Below, piece after piece: positions 1 to 8,650 of a stretch of 64,000 nt of DNA. The notes beneath the pieces were generated by a model. The model was not told the DNA's origin. It worked only from the letters and a program-made list of their open reading frames with translations, and did no database searches. The stretch is from Pseudomonas entomophila (GTDB taxonomy: Bacteria > Pseudomonadota > Gammaproteobacteria > Pseudomonadales > Pseudomonadaceae), in contig NZ_CP070982.1 in assembly GCF_018417595.1 (NCBI RefSeq), forward strand, positions 3,430,001-3,494,000. The letters run 5' to 3'. Position numbers and translations under genes: made by a program. Within the stretch, counting starts at the first letter, position 1. Each line of letters starts with the position of its first letter.

Positions 1-1056
1 CTGCGCCATGCTCAATACGCCTTCGCTGACCAGCTCCAACGCCGCCGGCAATGCGTGCTGCACCAACGGCAAGCCGGATGGTGCGCGGCTGTAGCGCTGG
101 CGCTTTTCTTCCAGCGTGTGCGGCGCATGGTCGGTGCCGATCACATCGATGCGCTGGTCGAGCAAGGCCCGGCGCAAGGCGTCACGGTCGCTGCGGGTCT
201 TGATCGCCGGGTTGCACTTGATCAGGTGGCCGAGGCTGGCGTAGTCGCCATCGTCGAACAGCAGGTGATGCAGGCACACCTCGGCGGTGATGCGCTTGCC
301 CGCCACAGGGCCCGGCTGGAACAGTTCCAGTTCGCGGGCGGTGGTCAGGTGCAGCACATGCAGCCGGGTACCGAAGCGCCGGGCCAGCTCGACCGCCAGG
401 CTGGACGAGCGATAGCAGGCCTCGGCATCACGGATCAGCGGGTGTGCCGCAGGCGGGATGAACTCGCCGTGGTGCGCCTGCCAGCGGGCTTCGTTGTCCA
501 GGATGCTCGGGGTGTGCTCGCAGTGGGCGAGCAAAAGGGTCGGGGTATAGATGAACAGCTTCTCCAGCACCTGCGGGTCGTCCACCAGCATGTTGCCGGT
601 GGAGGCGCCCATGAACACCTTGACCCCAGCCACCTCGCGCGGGTCCAGCGCGGCGATGGTGTCGAGGTTGTCGCGGCTGACGCCGAAGTGAAAGCCGTAA
701 TTGGCCAGCGAACTGGCCGCCGCCCTGCGCTTCTTGTCGGCCAGGGCCTCGAGCGTCAGGGTCGGTGGATGGGTGTTGGGCATGTCCATGAAACTGGTGA
801 TGCCCCCCGCCACCGCCGCCCGCGACTCGCTGGCGATGCAGCCCTTGTGCGGCGCGCCCGGCTCGCGAAAGTGCACCTGGTCGTCGATCATCCCGGGCAG
901 CAGCCAGGCGCCCTTGGCATCGATCTCGCACCGCGCCCGGGCGCCTTCCAGGCTACCGCCGATGCGTTCGATCCGGCCATGGCGCACCAGCAGGTCGCCT
1001 TCGAACTCACGCCCTTCATTGACCATGCGCGCATTGCGCAGCAACAGCTCGTCCAT
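1..1056 (-). CDS. Dihydroorotase-like amidohydrolase (PyrQ/PyrC2 type), C-terminus outside window
   Basis: Residues 1-352 are visible, read on the minus strand from an ATG at 1056; the C-terminus lies beyond position 1. It belongs to the amidohydrolase superfamily and should convert carbamoyl-aspartate to dihydroorotate in pyrimidine synthesis. Visible motifs are DDQVHFREPG near residue 50, the carbamylated-lysine segment GVKVFMGAS, the metal histidines in LLAHCEH and LHVLHLT, and IGTDHAPH near residue 305. The first histidine of the usual HxH metal pair is glutamine (QVH), as I recall for some zinc-starvation and Bacteroidetes dihydroorotases. The gene starts 2 nt after the stop of the gamma-carbonic anhydrase gene, so the two are an operon behind a Zur box. 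P. aeruginosa PA5540/PA5541 show the same pairing. The role as a low-zinc paralogue of housekeeping PyrC is inferred. Confidence 0.85.
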   Translation of the reverse strand, partial: MDELLLRNARMVNEGREFEGDLLVRHGRIERIGGSLEGARARCEIDAKGAWLLPGMIDDQVHFREPGAPHKGCIASESRAAVAGGITSFMDMPNTHPPTLTLEALADKKRRAAASSLANYGFHFGVSRDNLDTIAALDPREVAGVKVFMGASTGNMLVDDPQVLEKLFIYTPTLLLAHCEHTPSILDNEARWQAHHGEFIPPAAHPLIRDAEACYRSSSLAVELARRFGTRLHVLHLTTARELELFQPGPVAGKRITAEVCLHHLLFDDGDYASLGHLIKCNPAIKTRSDRDALRRALLDQRIDVIGTDHAPHTLEEKRQRYSRAPSGLPLVQHALPAALELVSEGVLSMAQ

Positions 1057-1058
1057 GC

Positions 1059-1619
1059 TCAGAACTCGTTGCGCAGGGCCTTGTAGCCCTGCACCAGGTC
1101 GATGTTGGTGCGCGCCACGTCCTCGGAGAACTCGGCTGCCGAGACACTGACCGGTGGAAACCGGCCCAGGTCGGTATGCGGGCCGATGTGCTCGGTGGGC
1201 GGCACGTAGAAGCGTGCGGGCAGGTCACGGCCATCGACCACCGAGTTGTGCCGCACCACGCTGCCATCGCCAACCTGGCAGTTGAACAGCACGCTGTTGA
1301 AGCCGATGAACACCCGGTCGCCGACCTGGCAAGGGCCATGGACGATGGAACGGTGGGCGATCGAGCTGAACTGGCCGATGCGCACCGCCGCGCCGGACTT
1401 GGAGTGAATGACCACGCCGTCCTGGATATTGGAGTTGGCGCCGATGACGATCGGCTGCATGTCGCCGCAGGCGTCCACCTCGTCGGCACGGATCACCGCG
1501 TAGGGGCCGACGAAGACGTTGTCGTGGATGATCACCTTGCCGCAGATGATCGCGGTCGGGTCGATGTAGGCCGACTCGGCGATGTCGGGGAGATGGCCGG
1601 AGGGGTTTCTGCGGATCAC
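1059..1619 (-). CDS. Gamma-class carbonic anhydrase / hexapeptide-repeat protein
   Basis: This is a 186-residue left-handed beta-helix protein made of hexapeptide repeats (for example the stretch from ADEVDACGD to QVGDGSVV). The three histidines of gamma carbonic anhydrases are recognisable, one in VVIH and two in AHRSIVHG. It probably hydrates CO2 in the cytoplasm as a trimer. I chose the GTG at 1619 (VIRRNPSG), which has a CAGGA ribosome site about 9 nt upstream; an in-frame ATG at 1679 lies upstream of the Zur box and would place the operator inside the gene. It is the first gene of a two-gene operon with the dihydroorotase-like gene. The Zur box implies expression under zinc starvation. 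The closest remembered counterpart is P. aeruginosa PA5540. Confidence 0.85.
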   Translation of the reverse strand: MIRRNPSGHLPDIAESAYIDPTAIICGKVIIHDNVFVGPYAVIRADEVDACGDMQPIVIGANSNIQDGVVIHSKSGAAVRIGQFSSIAHRSIVHGPCQVGDRVFIGFNSVLFNCQVGDGSVVRHNSVVDGRDLPARFYVPPTEHIGPHTDLGRFPPVSVSAAEFSEDVARTNIDLVQGYKALRNEF

Positions 1620-1645
1620 GGGAGAAGTCCTGAGGGAGAGAAGAC

Positions 1646-1674
1646 GAACAATTGTTATATTATAACGTTCAATT
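1646..1674 (-). promoter_or_regulatory. Zur operator (perfect GTTATA-T-TATAAC dyad)
   Basis: Positions 1654-1666 form a perfect inverted repeat GTTATA/TATAAC around one T. This matches the core of the gammaproteobacterial Zur box, GTTATANTATAAC. It is AT-rich in a GC-rich region and lies 35-47 nt upstream of the GTG start of the carbonic anhydrase gene, where bound Zur-Zn would block the promoter. The gene content (zinc-starvation paralogues) agrees with this reading. Confidence 0.85.
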
Positions 1675-1693
1675 CGCAAGCACCCGTGTCCTC

Positions 1694-1778
1694 TGTAGGA
1701 GCGGCTTCAGCCGCGATGAAGGCACTGCGGTGCCTGGCACCCGCCCGGCGGGTGATCGCGGCTGAAGCCGCTCCTACA
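1694..1778. repeat. REP doublet
   Basis: Two inverted REP arms (TGTAGGAGCGGCTTCAGCCG and its complement) flank a short spacer that contains GGCACCCG. The doublet lies between the divergent Zur operon and the GNAT gene. It is the typical P. putida extragenic palindrome. Confidence 0.95.
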
Positions 1779-1878
1779 GGGGGGGCGAATCAGCTCAATT
1801 GCGTGCCTGCGAACATCGGCCACTCGCTTTGCGGCACAATCGCCAGGCAACCCCGTGCCCACGTAGCGAGTACCGTTC

Positions 1879-2388
1879 ATGACCATCCGCCCCACCCTCA
1901 CCCGGGATCTACCCCTGCTCCCCGCCCTCGAGCGCTCCGCCGCCCAGGCGTTCAGGCAATACCCTGCCCTGGCCTGGCTGGCTGACAGCGACGTGATGGA
2001 TGAGGCGGAACATGCACGGTTCCAGGCCGAAGGAGGCAGTTGGGTCGCCGTGAACGACCAGGACCAGCCGCTGGGCTTTATCTGCACCCTGGTGGTCGGC
2101 GACAACCTGCACATCCACGAACTGTCGGTGTGCCAGCAAGCCCAGGGCCAAGGGTTCGGCCGGCAATTGCTCGACCAGGCGATCCAGAGTGCTCGGGCAG
2201 CAGGGCTGCGCGGGGTGACCTTGACCACATTCGCCGAGGTGCCCTGGAATGCGCCGTTCTACGCCCGCCTTGGCTTCGAGGTACTGGCGGCCGGGCACCT
2301 GGACCAACGCTTGGCCGCGATCCTTGCCGAGGAGCGTGCGCACGGCCTGGAAGGGCGCTGCGCCATGCGCCTGCCCCTCGCAGCCTAG
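1879..2388 (+). CDS. GNAT family N-acetyltransferase
   Basis: A 169-residue cytoplasmic acetyltransferase. The acetyl-CoA-binding motif A is seen as QGQGFGRQLLDQAI (about residues 92-106), the Q/RxxGxG/A signature, preceded by the beta-strand LHIHELSV and followed by FYARLGFEVL, the usual motif B. The substrate cannot be told from the sequence. Its TAG stop overlaps the stop of the convergent diguanylate cyclase gene in the shared tetranucleotide CTAG. Confidence 0.88.
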   Translation: MTIRPTLTRDLPLLPALERSAAQAFRQYPALAWLADSDVMDEAEHARFQAEGGSWVAVNDQDQPLGFICTLVVGDNLHIHELSVCQQAQGQGFGRQLLDQAIQSARAAGLRGVTLTTFAEVPWNAPFYARLGFEVLAAGHLDQRLAAILAEERAHGLEGRCAMRLPLAA

Positions 2389-3959
2389 GGGCTGCTGCGC
2401 ACCCCGGCCGGCACACTCTCGGCCACGCAGTAGCGATCCCGCCCCTGGCGTTTTGCCGTGTACAGCGCCTCGTCCGCCGCCGTGATCAGGTTCTCCGGGA
2501 TGACGCTCTCCAGCGAGGGCGCCACCACCGCGATACCGGCACTGGCCGACACCCGCCCCAATGGGCTGCCCAGGTGCTCGATGGCCGCTCGGCGCAGCGC
2601 TTGCAGGATCTCCTGGACGATCAGGCCGGCGCCCTGGGTGTCGGTGTCCGGCAGCAGCAGCGTGAACTCCTCTCCGCCATACCGCACCGCCAGGTCCCCC
2701 GGGCGCTTGAGCGACTGGCGCAACAACTCGCCGAAACGCCGCAGGCAGGCATCCCCCGCCGGATGGCCATAACGGTCGTTGTAGGGTTTGAAGTGGTCCA
2801 GGTCGAACATCACCAGCGCCAGTGAATGCCCCTGGCGCCGCGCACGGCGGATCTCGGGTTCGAGCACCGCATCCAACCGGCGACGGTTGCCCAGCCCGGT
2901 CAGGCTGTCGGTCAAGGCCATGGCCTTGAGCGTCTGATGCGCCTGGTGCAAGGCACGCTCGATGGCGATCCGCTCGCGCAACTGGCGCAACACCACCCAG
3001 CCAAATCCGGCCAGACCGATCAACAGCAGCACCAGCACCGCCACCGACTTGAGCATGTCGTGGCGCCAGGGGGCGATGATCGACTCACGCGACAACCCTG
3101 CCTCCACCACCAGCGGGTAGCTCGCCAGCACTCGGAAGGCATACAGCCGCGGCGTGCCATCGACCACCGCCACCGCCTCGGCCACGCCTTCGCTGGCATA
3201 GGGCAAGTGGTTGCGGAAGATCTCGCTGGCCGCCAGGCTCCTGCCGATCACCTGCTCGACGAACGGCCTGCGCACGAGAATCGTGCCGTCACGCATGGCC
3301 AGCACCAGCGCGCCACGCTCGTCGATCTTGAAGTCGCCGTAGTAACGCACGAACCAGTCAACCTTGATGGTACCCAGCAGCACCCCGGCGAAACTGCCGT
3401 CGGGGTAGTCCAGGCGCCGCGAGATGGGGATGATCAGGTCGCCAGTGGAGCGGCTGCGCACCACCGTACCGATGCGCACCTGGCGGTCCGGGTGGGTGCG
3501 GTGGTAGATGAAATAGTCGCGGTCGGCGTTGTTGGCGCCGGGCGGCACCGCGTCCTTGTCGGTGACGATCCAGTTGCCATCGGGGGCGTAGACGAACAAC
3601 CCGTGCAGCTGCGGGATGATCGCCGCCTGCTGCTTGAGCAAGGCATGCAACCGGGGCCGGTCGATATGATCGAAACCGTCGCCCTCCAGGCGCTCGGCCA
3701 ACGCGGCGGTGATGGCGTCGACCTGGCGAATGGCATCCTCGGCGTGCTGGGCGGTGGCGCGGGCCAGGTTGGTCACCGCACGGTCGGCGTTGATGAACGC
3801 CTGGCGATAGTCGCGCCAGATCCGCCAGCCCTCGATCAGCACGAAGGCCAGCATCACCACCGCCATGAAGCACAGCACCAGGCGGAACAGCGCCGTCGCC
3901 CTGCCCTCGCTGGTCACCGCGTAGACACCGTCCTCGGTCGTGTTCCTGGCTGCACCCAT
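2385..3959 (-). CDS. Membrane diguanylate cyclase with extracytoplasmic Cache-like sensor
   Basis: A 524-residue protein with a membrane segment near residues 24-44 (LVLCFMAVVMLAFVLI), a periplasmic region of about 250 residues with a double-Cache layout (LFVYAPDGNWIVTDKD, DYFIYHRTHPD), a second membrane segment (VAVLVLLLIGLAGFGWVVL) and a C-terminal GGDEF domain. The active site reads GGEEF. An RPGD five residues before it matches the RxxD inhibitory site, so the enzyme should make cyclic di-GMP from GTP and be product-inhibited. No EAL domain is present. The periplasmic ligand is unknown. The gene converges on the GNAT gene with a 4-bp overlap. Confidence 0.92.
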   Translation of the reverse strand: MGAARNTTEDGVYAVTSEGRATALFRLVLCFMAVVMLAFVLIEGWRIWRDYRQAFINADRAVTNLARATAQHAEDAIRQVDAITAALAERLEGDGFDHIDRPRLHALLKQQAAIIPQLHGLFVYAPDGNWIVTDKDAVPPGANNADRDYFIYHRTHPDRQVRIGTVVRSRSTGDLIIPISRRLDYPDGSFAGVLLGTIKVDWFVRYYGDFKIDERGALVLAMRDGTILVRRPFVEQVIGRSLAASEIFRNHLPYASEGVAEAVAVVDGTPRLYAFRVLASYPLVVEAGLSRESIIAPWRHDMLKSVAVLVLLLIGLAGFGWVVLRQLRERIAIERALHQAHQTLKAMALTDSLTGLGNRRRLDAVLEPEIRRARRQGHSLALVMFDLDHFKPYNDRYGHPAGDACLRRFGELLRQSLKRPGDLAVRYGGEEFTLLLPDTDTQGAGLIVQEILQALRRAAIEHLGSPLGRVSASAGIAVVAPSLESVIPENLITAADEALYTAKRQGRDRYCVAESVPAGVRSSP

Positions 3960-4018
3960 TGAAATCCCTTGCCATCTCGCATTTGCCGCCCATGACTATA
4001 GTCCAGGCGCTCGCAGGC

Positions 4019-4053
4019 AAAAAAAAGGCCCCGGGACATGCGGTCCAGGGGCC
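4019..4053 (-). terminator. Rho-independent terminator of the efflux operon
   Basis: Read on the minus strand, a GC-rich hairpin (GGCCCC paired with GGGGCC, with an inner GGAC/GTCC) is followed by eight Ts. It lies about 47 nt after the oprJ stop codon. Confidence 0.9.
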
Positions 4054-4100
4054 GAGGTGGCTGGAATACCCAACCAAAGGAGGTCTTCAGGGCGATGCTC

Positions 4101-5507
4101 CTACAGGTTTTGCGTCGGCCAGCCGCCGCCCAGGGCGCGGAACAGGTCGACCAGCGCCAACTGGTGCTGGGTACTGGCCTCGATGTAGGTCGCCTCGTTC
4201 ACATAGTGGCTGCGCTGGGCGTCGAGGTAGCGCAGGTGGTTGTCCACCCCGCCCTCGTAGCGCGCCTTGGCCAGCGCCACGGTCGCCCGGCTGGTGTCGG
4301 CCAGGGCCCGGCGCGCCGCTTCCTCGCGGCGCAGGGTGTCGGTGGCGGCCAGGGCGTCGGCCACTTCGCGGAAGGCGGTCTGGATCGTGCCCTCGTAGGC
4401 CGCCACCGCCGAATCCTTGCGCGCCTCGGCCAGGCTCAGGCCGGCCTTGTTGCGCCCGGCGTCGAACAGCGGCAGCGACAGCTGCGGCATGAAGCTCCAG
4501 CTGCGCGAACCGCCGTCGAACAGCCCGGACATCTGCGCGCTGGAGGTGCCGAAGCTGCCGGTCAGGCTGATCCGCGGGAAGAACGCCGCCCGCGCCGCGC
4601 CGATATCGGCGTTGCGCGCCCGCAGCCGGTGCTCGGCGGCGAGGATGTCCGGGCGGCGCTCGAGCAGCACCGACGGCGCGCCCGGGGCGATGTCCTGCAG
4701 GACCAGCGGCGCCTCGCCGCGCTCGGCGGGAATCGCCTTGGCCACGTCCGCGCTGCCCAGCAGCAACACCAGGGCGTTGTAGGCCTGGCGCTGCTGGCGC
4801 ACGGTGGTTTCCAGCTCGGCCCGCGACTGCTCCACCAGGCCCAGGGCTTCCTGGTGGTCCAGGGCGGTGGCGGTGCCGGCCGAACGGCGCTGGCCGACCA
4901 GGGCCAGCGAGTCCTCGCGGCTGGCCAGGGTCTGGCGGGTCAGGGCCTGGCGACGCTCGGCGCCGTCCAGGGTCAGGTAGGCCTGGCTGACATCGGCGAT
5001 CAGGGCAATATGCGCGGCGCGGCCAACTTCCTCGGTGGCCAGGTACTGCTCCAGGGCCGCGTCGCTCAGGCTTTTCACCCGGCCAAACAGGTCCACCTCG
5101 TACTCCGGCAGCGACAGCCCCACCTGGTAGGTGCTGCCCACCCCTTCGCGGCCATCGCTGGCCAGCTCCGCCGGCAGGTGCTGGCGGTTCCCCGAGGCCC
5201 CGGCGTTCAGGCCCGGCACCCGGTCGGCACGCTGGATGCGGTACTGCGCGCGGGCCTGCTCGATATCCAGCAACGTCTGGCGCAGCGAGCGGTTGTTGTC
5301 CAGCGCGGTGGCGACCAACTGGCGCAGTGTCGGGTCGACGATGAACGCCTGCCAGTCCAGTTGCTCCACCGCACGGCCCTGGTGGGCCGCCGCATCGCCC
5401 CACTGGGCCGCGACCGGCGCCTCGGGGCGCTGGTAGGTCGGCGCCAGCGAGCAACCGGCCAGGGCGAAGGCCAGCGCACAGGGCAAAACGAAATTACGCA
5501 TGTCCAT
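4101..5507 (-). CDS. oprJ: RND efflux outer-membrane channel, OprJ-like
   Basis: A 468-residue lipoprotein of the outer membrane factor (TolC/OprM) family and the last gene of the efflux operon. The signal peptide ends in the lipobox LAGC and is followed by SLAPTYQRP, typical of OprM/OprJ/OprN. Two OEP repeats follow; the conserved segments ERRPDILAAEHRLRARNADIGAARAAFFPRISLTGSFG (broken here into family signatures such as RRPDILAAE and AAFFPRISL) and VDLFRALGGGW are present. It closely resembles what I remember of P. aeruginosa OprJ. The start ATG at 5507 overlaps the mexD stop by one base; an ATG two codons further (5501) is equally possible. The channel would trimerise and carry drugs across the outer membrane. 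Confidence 0.93.
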   Translation of the reverse strand: MDMRNFVLPCALAFALAGCSLAPTYQRPEAPVAAQWGDAAAHQGRAVEQLDWQAFIVDPTLRQLVATALDNNRSLRQTLLDIEQARAQYRIQRADRVPGLNAGASGNRQHLPAELASDGREGVGSTYQVGLSLPEYEVDLFGRVKSLSDAALEQYLATEEVGRAAHIALIADVSQAYLTLDGAERRQALTRQTLASREDSLALVGQRRSAGTATALDHQEALGLVEQSRAELETTVRQQRQAYNALVLLLGSADVAKAIPAERGEAPLVLQDIAPGAPSVLLERRPDILAAEHRLRARNADIGAARAAFFPRISLTGSFGTSSAQMSGLFDGGSRSWSFMPQLSLPLFDAGRNKAGLSLAEARKDSAVAAYEGTIQTAFREVADALAATDTLRREEAARRALADTSRATVALAKARYEGGVDNHLRYLDAQRSHYVNEATYIEASTQHQLALVDLFRALGGGWPTQNL

Positions 5508-8500
5508 CACTCCACGGCCTCGACCGCATGTTTCACAGGGGCAGGCTTGCGCTTGAGCAGCGTCAGCACGAAGACGAAGCAGATCGGCACGAACACCACC
5601 CCCAGCAAGGTGGCGCTGAGCATGCCGCCGATCACCCCGGTACCGATGGCGCGCTGGCTGGCCGCGCCGGCGCCGGTGGCGATGGCCAGCGGCACCACGC
5701 CGAGGATGAAGGCCATGGAAGTCATCACGATCGGCCGGAAACGCAGGCGCGCGGCCTCGATGGCGGCGTCACGCAGGCTGTAGCCCTTCTCCCACAGTTC
5801 CTTGGCGAACTCGACGATGAGGATGGCGTTCTTCGCCGCCAGGCCAATGATGGTGATCAGACCAACCTTGAAGTACACATCGTTGGGCATGCCGGTGAGC
5901 ATCACCGCCCACACCGCGCCCAGGGCGCCGATCGGCACGATCAGCATCACCGTCAGCGGGATCGCCCAGCTTTCGTACAGGGCCACCAGCAGCAGGAACA
6001 CCACCAGGATCGCCAGGGCGAACAGGCCAGCGGCTTGGCCGCTGGAGACCTTTTCCTGGTACGAAAGGCCCGTCCAGGCGTAACCGATGCCAGGCGGCAG
6101 CTCGCTGACCAGGCGCTCCATCTCGGCCATGGCCTGGCCGGTGCTGTAGCCAGGCGCGGCGTCGCCGGCGATACGGATCGACGGGTAGCCGTTGTAGCGC
6201 ACCAACTGCACCGGGCCCTCTTCCCATTGGGTGGTGACGAAGGCGCTGAACGGCACCTGCTCGCCACTGGCGTTGGGCGCATACAGGCGCAGCACGCTTT
6301 CCGGGGTCATCCGCTCGCCCTGCTCGGCCTGCACCACCACGCGCTGCTGGCGCCCGGCATTGGTGAAGTCGTTGATCACCGCCGAACCGAAGGCGGTGGC
6401 CAGGGTGCTGTTGATGGTTTCGAAGCTCACGCCCAGGGCGCGGGCCTTTTCGCGGTCGATCTGCACCCGCAGCTGCGGCGCCTCGGCCAGGCCTTCCATC
6501 ATCGCGTAGAGGATCACCGGGTTGCCGTTGGCGCGGGCCAGCAGCTGGTCACGGGCCGCCAGCAATGCTTCGCGGCCCAGGCCGCCACGATCCATCAGGC
6601 GCAGGGCGAAACCGCCCGAGTTGCCCAGGCCGTCGATCGGCGGCGGCATGACCGCGGTGATGGTGCCGTCGCCATTGGCCGCGAACTGCGCGTTGATCGC
6701 CGCGGTTTCGGCCTCGGCCGATTGTTCCTGGCCACGTACGGACCAGTCCTTGTAGGTGGGGAACGCCAGCGCGGCGTTGTCGCCCTGGCCCGAGAAGCTG
6801 AAGCCGCTGACGATGAACGAGCTGGCCACCGCCTCGCGGGACATCAGGAACTGCTCCAGGCCTTCGGCGGTGTGGTCGGTACGCACCCGGCTGGCGCCCG
6901 GTGGCAGTTGCACGTCGACGATGCTGTAGCCCAGGTCCTCGGACGGCACGAAGGCCTCCGGCAGGCGCAGGTAGGAGTAACCGAGCACCACCAGGATGCC
7001 GACATAGGCCAGCATCCAGCGGCCGGCGCGGGCCACCAGGGCGCTGTTCATCACCGAGTAGCGCTCGGTCACGCGGGCGAAGGCGCGGTTGAAGGCGCCG
7101 AAGAAACCGCCCTTCTCGTGGTGGCCGTGGGGCACCGGCTTGAGCAGCGTGGCGCACAGCGCCGGGGTGAAGGTCAGGGCCAGGAAGCCGGAGAACAGGA
7201 TCGACACCGCCAGCGACACGGAAAACTGCTGGTAGATCACCCCCACGGAGCCGGACATGAACGCCAGCGGCAGGAACACCGCCGCCAGCACCAGGGTGAT
7301 ACCGATGATCGCCCCGGACACCTGCCCCATCGCCTTGGCCGTGGCCGCCCCCGGCGACAGGCCTTCCTCGGCCATCAGCCGCTCGACGTTCTCCACCACC
7401 ACGATGGCGTCGTCCACCAGGATGCCGATGGCCAGCACCATGCCGAACATGGTCATCATGTTCACCGAGAAACCGAGCAGCTTCATCACCATCAGCGTGC
7501 CCAGCAGGCACACCGGCACCACGATCGACGGGATCAGGGTGTAGCGCACGTTCTGCAGGAACAGGAACATCACCAGGAACACCAGCACCATGGCTTCGAT
7601 CAGGGTGTGGATCACCTTCTCGATGGCCACGTCGACGAAGCGCGAGGTGTCGTAGGGCACCGAGTACTCGACGCCCTCGGGGAAGAACTGCGACAGCTCC
7701 GCCAGGCGCTCCTTGACCAGGGTGGCGGTCTGGATGGCGTTGGCGCCGGGCGCCAACTGCACCGCGCCGGCCACGGCCGGGTTGCCGTCCAGGCGCGAGG
7801 ACAGGTTGTAGTTCTCGCTGCCGATGGCCAGGCGCGCGACATCACCCAGCAGCACGCGGGAGCCGTCCGGGTTGGCGCGCAGGACGATGCCGGCGAACGC
7901 CTCGGGGGTATCGAGGGTGCCCTGCACCGCCAGGGTCGCGGTCAGCTCCTGCTCGCTGGCCCCCGGGGTGCTGCCGAAACTACCGGCCGGCACCTGGACG
8001 TTCTGGCCGCGGATGGCGTTATTGATGTCGTCGATGGACAGGCCGTAGCCCACCAGCTTCTGCGGGTCGACCCAGACCCGCATGGCCGCCTCTGAAGCGA
8101 AGAACTGCAGCTTGCCCACACCGGGCACGCGCAGCAGTTCGTTGTTGATGTTGCGCACCGCGTAGTCGGCCAGGGCCGTGGTGTCGCCACTGTCGCTGGC
8201 CTTGCTGGTCAGGGCGTAGATCAGCAGGAAGCCGGAGCTGGCCTGCTCGACCTTCAGGCCCTGGGTCAGCACCGCCTGGGGCATGCGCGCCTCGGCCTGC
8301 TTCAGGCGGTTCTGCACATCGACCTGGGCCATGTCCGGCTCGGTGCCGGGCTCGAAAGTCACCAGCACCTCGGCGACGCCGTTGGAGTTGTTGGTGGACT
8401 CGTAGTACAGCAGGCCCTTGGCGCCGTTGAGCGACTCTTCGATGATGCTGGTCACCGACTCCACCAGCACCTTGGCCGACGCGCCCGGGTAGCTGGCGGT

Positions 8501-8635
8501 GATGGAGATCTGTGGCGGTGCCACGCTGGGGTACTGGGCCACCGGCAGCGCCGGGATCACCAGCAGGCCGGCCAGGGAAATGAACAGCGCCATGACCCAG
8601 GCGAAGTTCGGCCGATTGATGAAGAACTTGGACAT
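5507..8635 (-). CDS. mexD: RND multidrug efflux transporter, MexD-like inner-membrane pump
   Basis: A 1042-residue HAE1-family proton/drug antiporter, the usual length for the family. It begins [20 protein letters not shown], close to the N-terminus of MexD. It has two large periplasmic loops and twelve predicted membrane segments. The proton-relay aspartates of TM4 are seen in [16 protein letters not shown]. It sits 15 nt after mexC and shares one base with oprJ, giving the order fusion protein - pump - channel. Typical MexCD-OprJ substrates in P. aeruginosa are fluoroquinolones, cephems and cationic biocides; substrates here are inferred from that family. Confidence 0.95.
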   Translation of the reverse strand: MSKFFINRPNFAWVMALFISLAGLLVIPALPVAQYPSVAPPQISITASYPGASAKVLVESVTSIIEESLNGAKGLLYYESTNNSNGVAEVLVTFEPGTEPDMAQVDVQNRLKQAEARMPQAVLTQGLKVEQASSGFLLIYALTSKASDSGDTTALADYAVRNINNELLRVPGVGKLQFFASEAAMRVWVDPQKLVGYGLSIDDINNAIRGQNVQVPAGSFGSTPGASEQELTATLAVQGTLDTPEAFAGIVLRANPDGSRVLLGDVARLAIGSENYNLSSRLDGNPAVAGAVQLAPGANAIQTATLVKERLAELSQFFPEGVEYSVPYDTSRFVDVAIEKVIHTLIEAMVLVFLVMFLFLQNVRYTLIPSIVVPVCLLGTLMVMKLLGFSVNMMTMFGMVLAIGILVDDAIVVVENVERLMAEEGLSPGAATAKAMGQVSGAIIGITLVLAAVFLPLAFMSGSVGVIYQQFSVSLAVSILFSGFLALTFTPALCATLLKPVPHGHHEKGGFFGAFNRAFARVTERYSVMNSALVARAGRWMLAYVGILVVLGYSYLRLPEAFVPSEDLGYSIVDVQLPPGASRVRTDHTAEGLEQFLMSREAVASSFIVSGFSFSGQGDNAALAFPTYKDWSVRGQEQSAEAETAAINAQFAANGDGTITAVMPPPIDGLGNSGGFALRLMDRGGLGREALLAARDQLLARANGNPVILYAMMEGLAEAPQLRVQIDREKARALGVSFETINSTLATAFGSAVINDFTNAGRQQRVVVQAEQGERMTPESVLRLYAPNASGEQVPFSAFVTTQWEEGPVQLVRYNGYPSIRIAGDAAPGYSTGQAMAEMERLVSELPPGIGYAWTGLSYQEKVSSGQAAGLFALAILVVFLLLVALYESWAIPLTVMLIVPIGALGAVWAVMLTGMPNDVYFKVGLITIIGLAAKNAILIVEFAKELWEKGYSLRDAAIEAARLRFRPIVMTSMAFILGVVPLAIATGAGAASQRAIGTGVIGGMLSATLLGVVFVPICFVFVLTLLKRKPAPVKHAVEAVE

Positions 8636-8650
8636 CTCGCTACCCTCGCC

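Noticed and set aside
55..1086. Long plus-strand open frame opposite the dihydroorotase-like gene
   Set aside because: It is the antisense of a gene with clear motifs and has no recognisable domain; long antisense frames are common in GC-rich DNA.
5528..8095. Very long plus-strand frame with His-rich translation opposite mexD
   Set aside because: It is the complement of a well-supported RND pump gene; the composition is that of antisense GC-rich codons.
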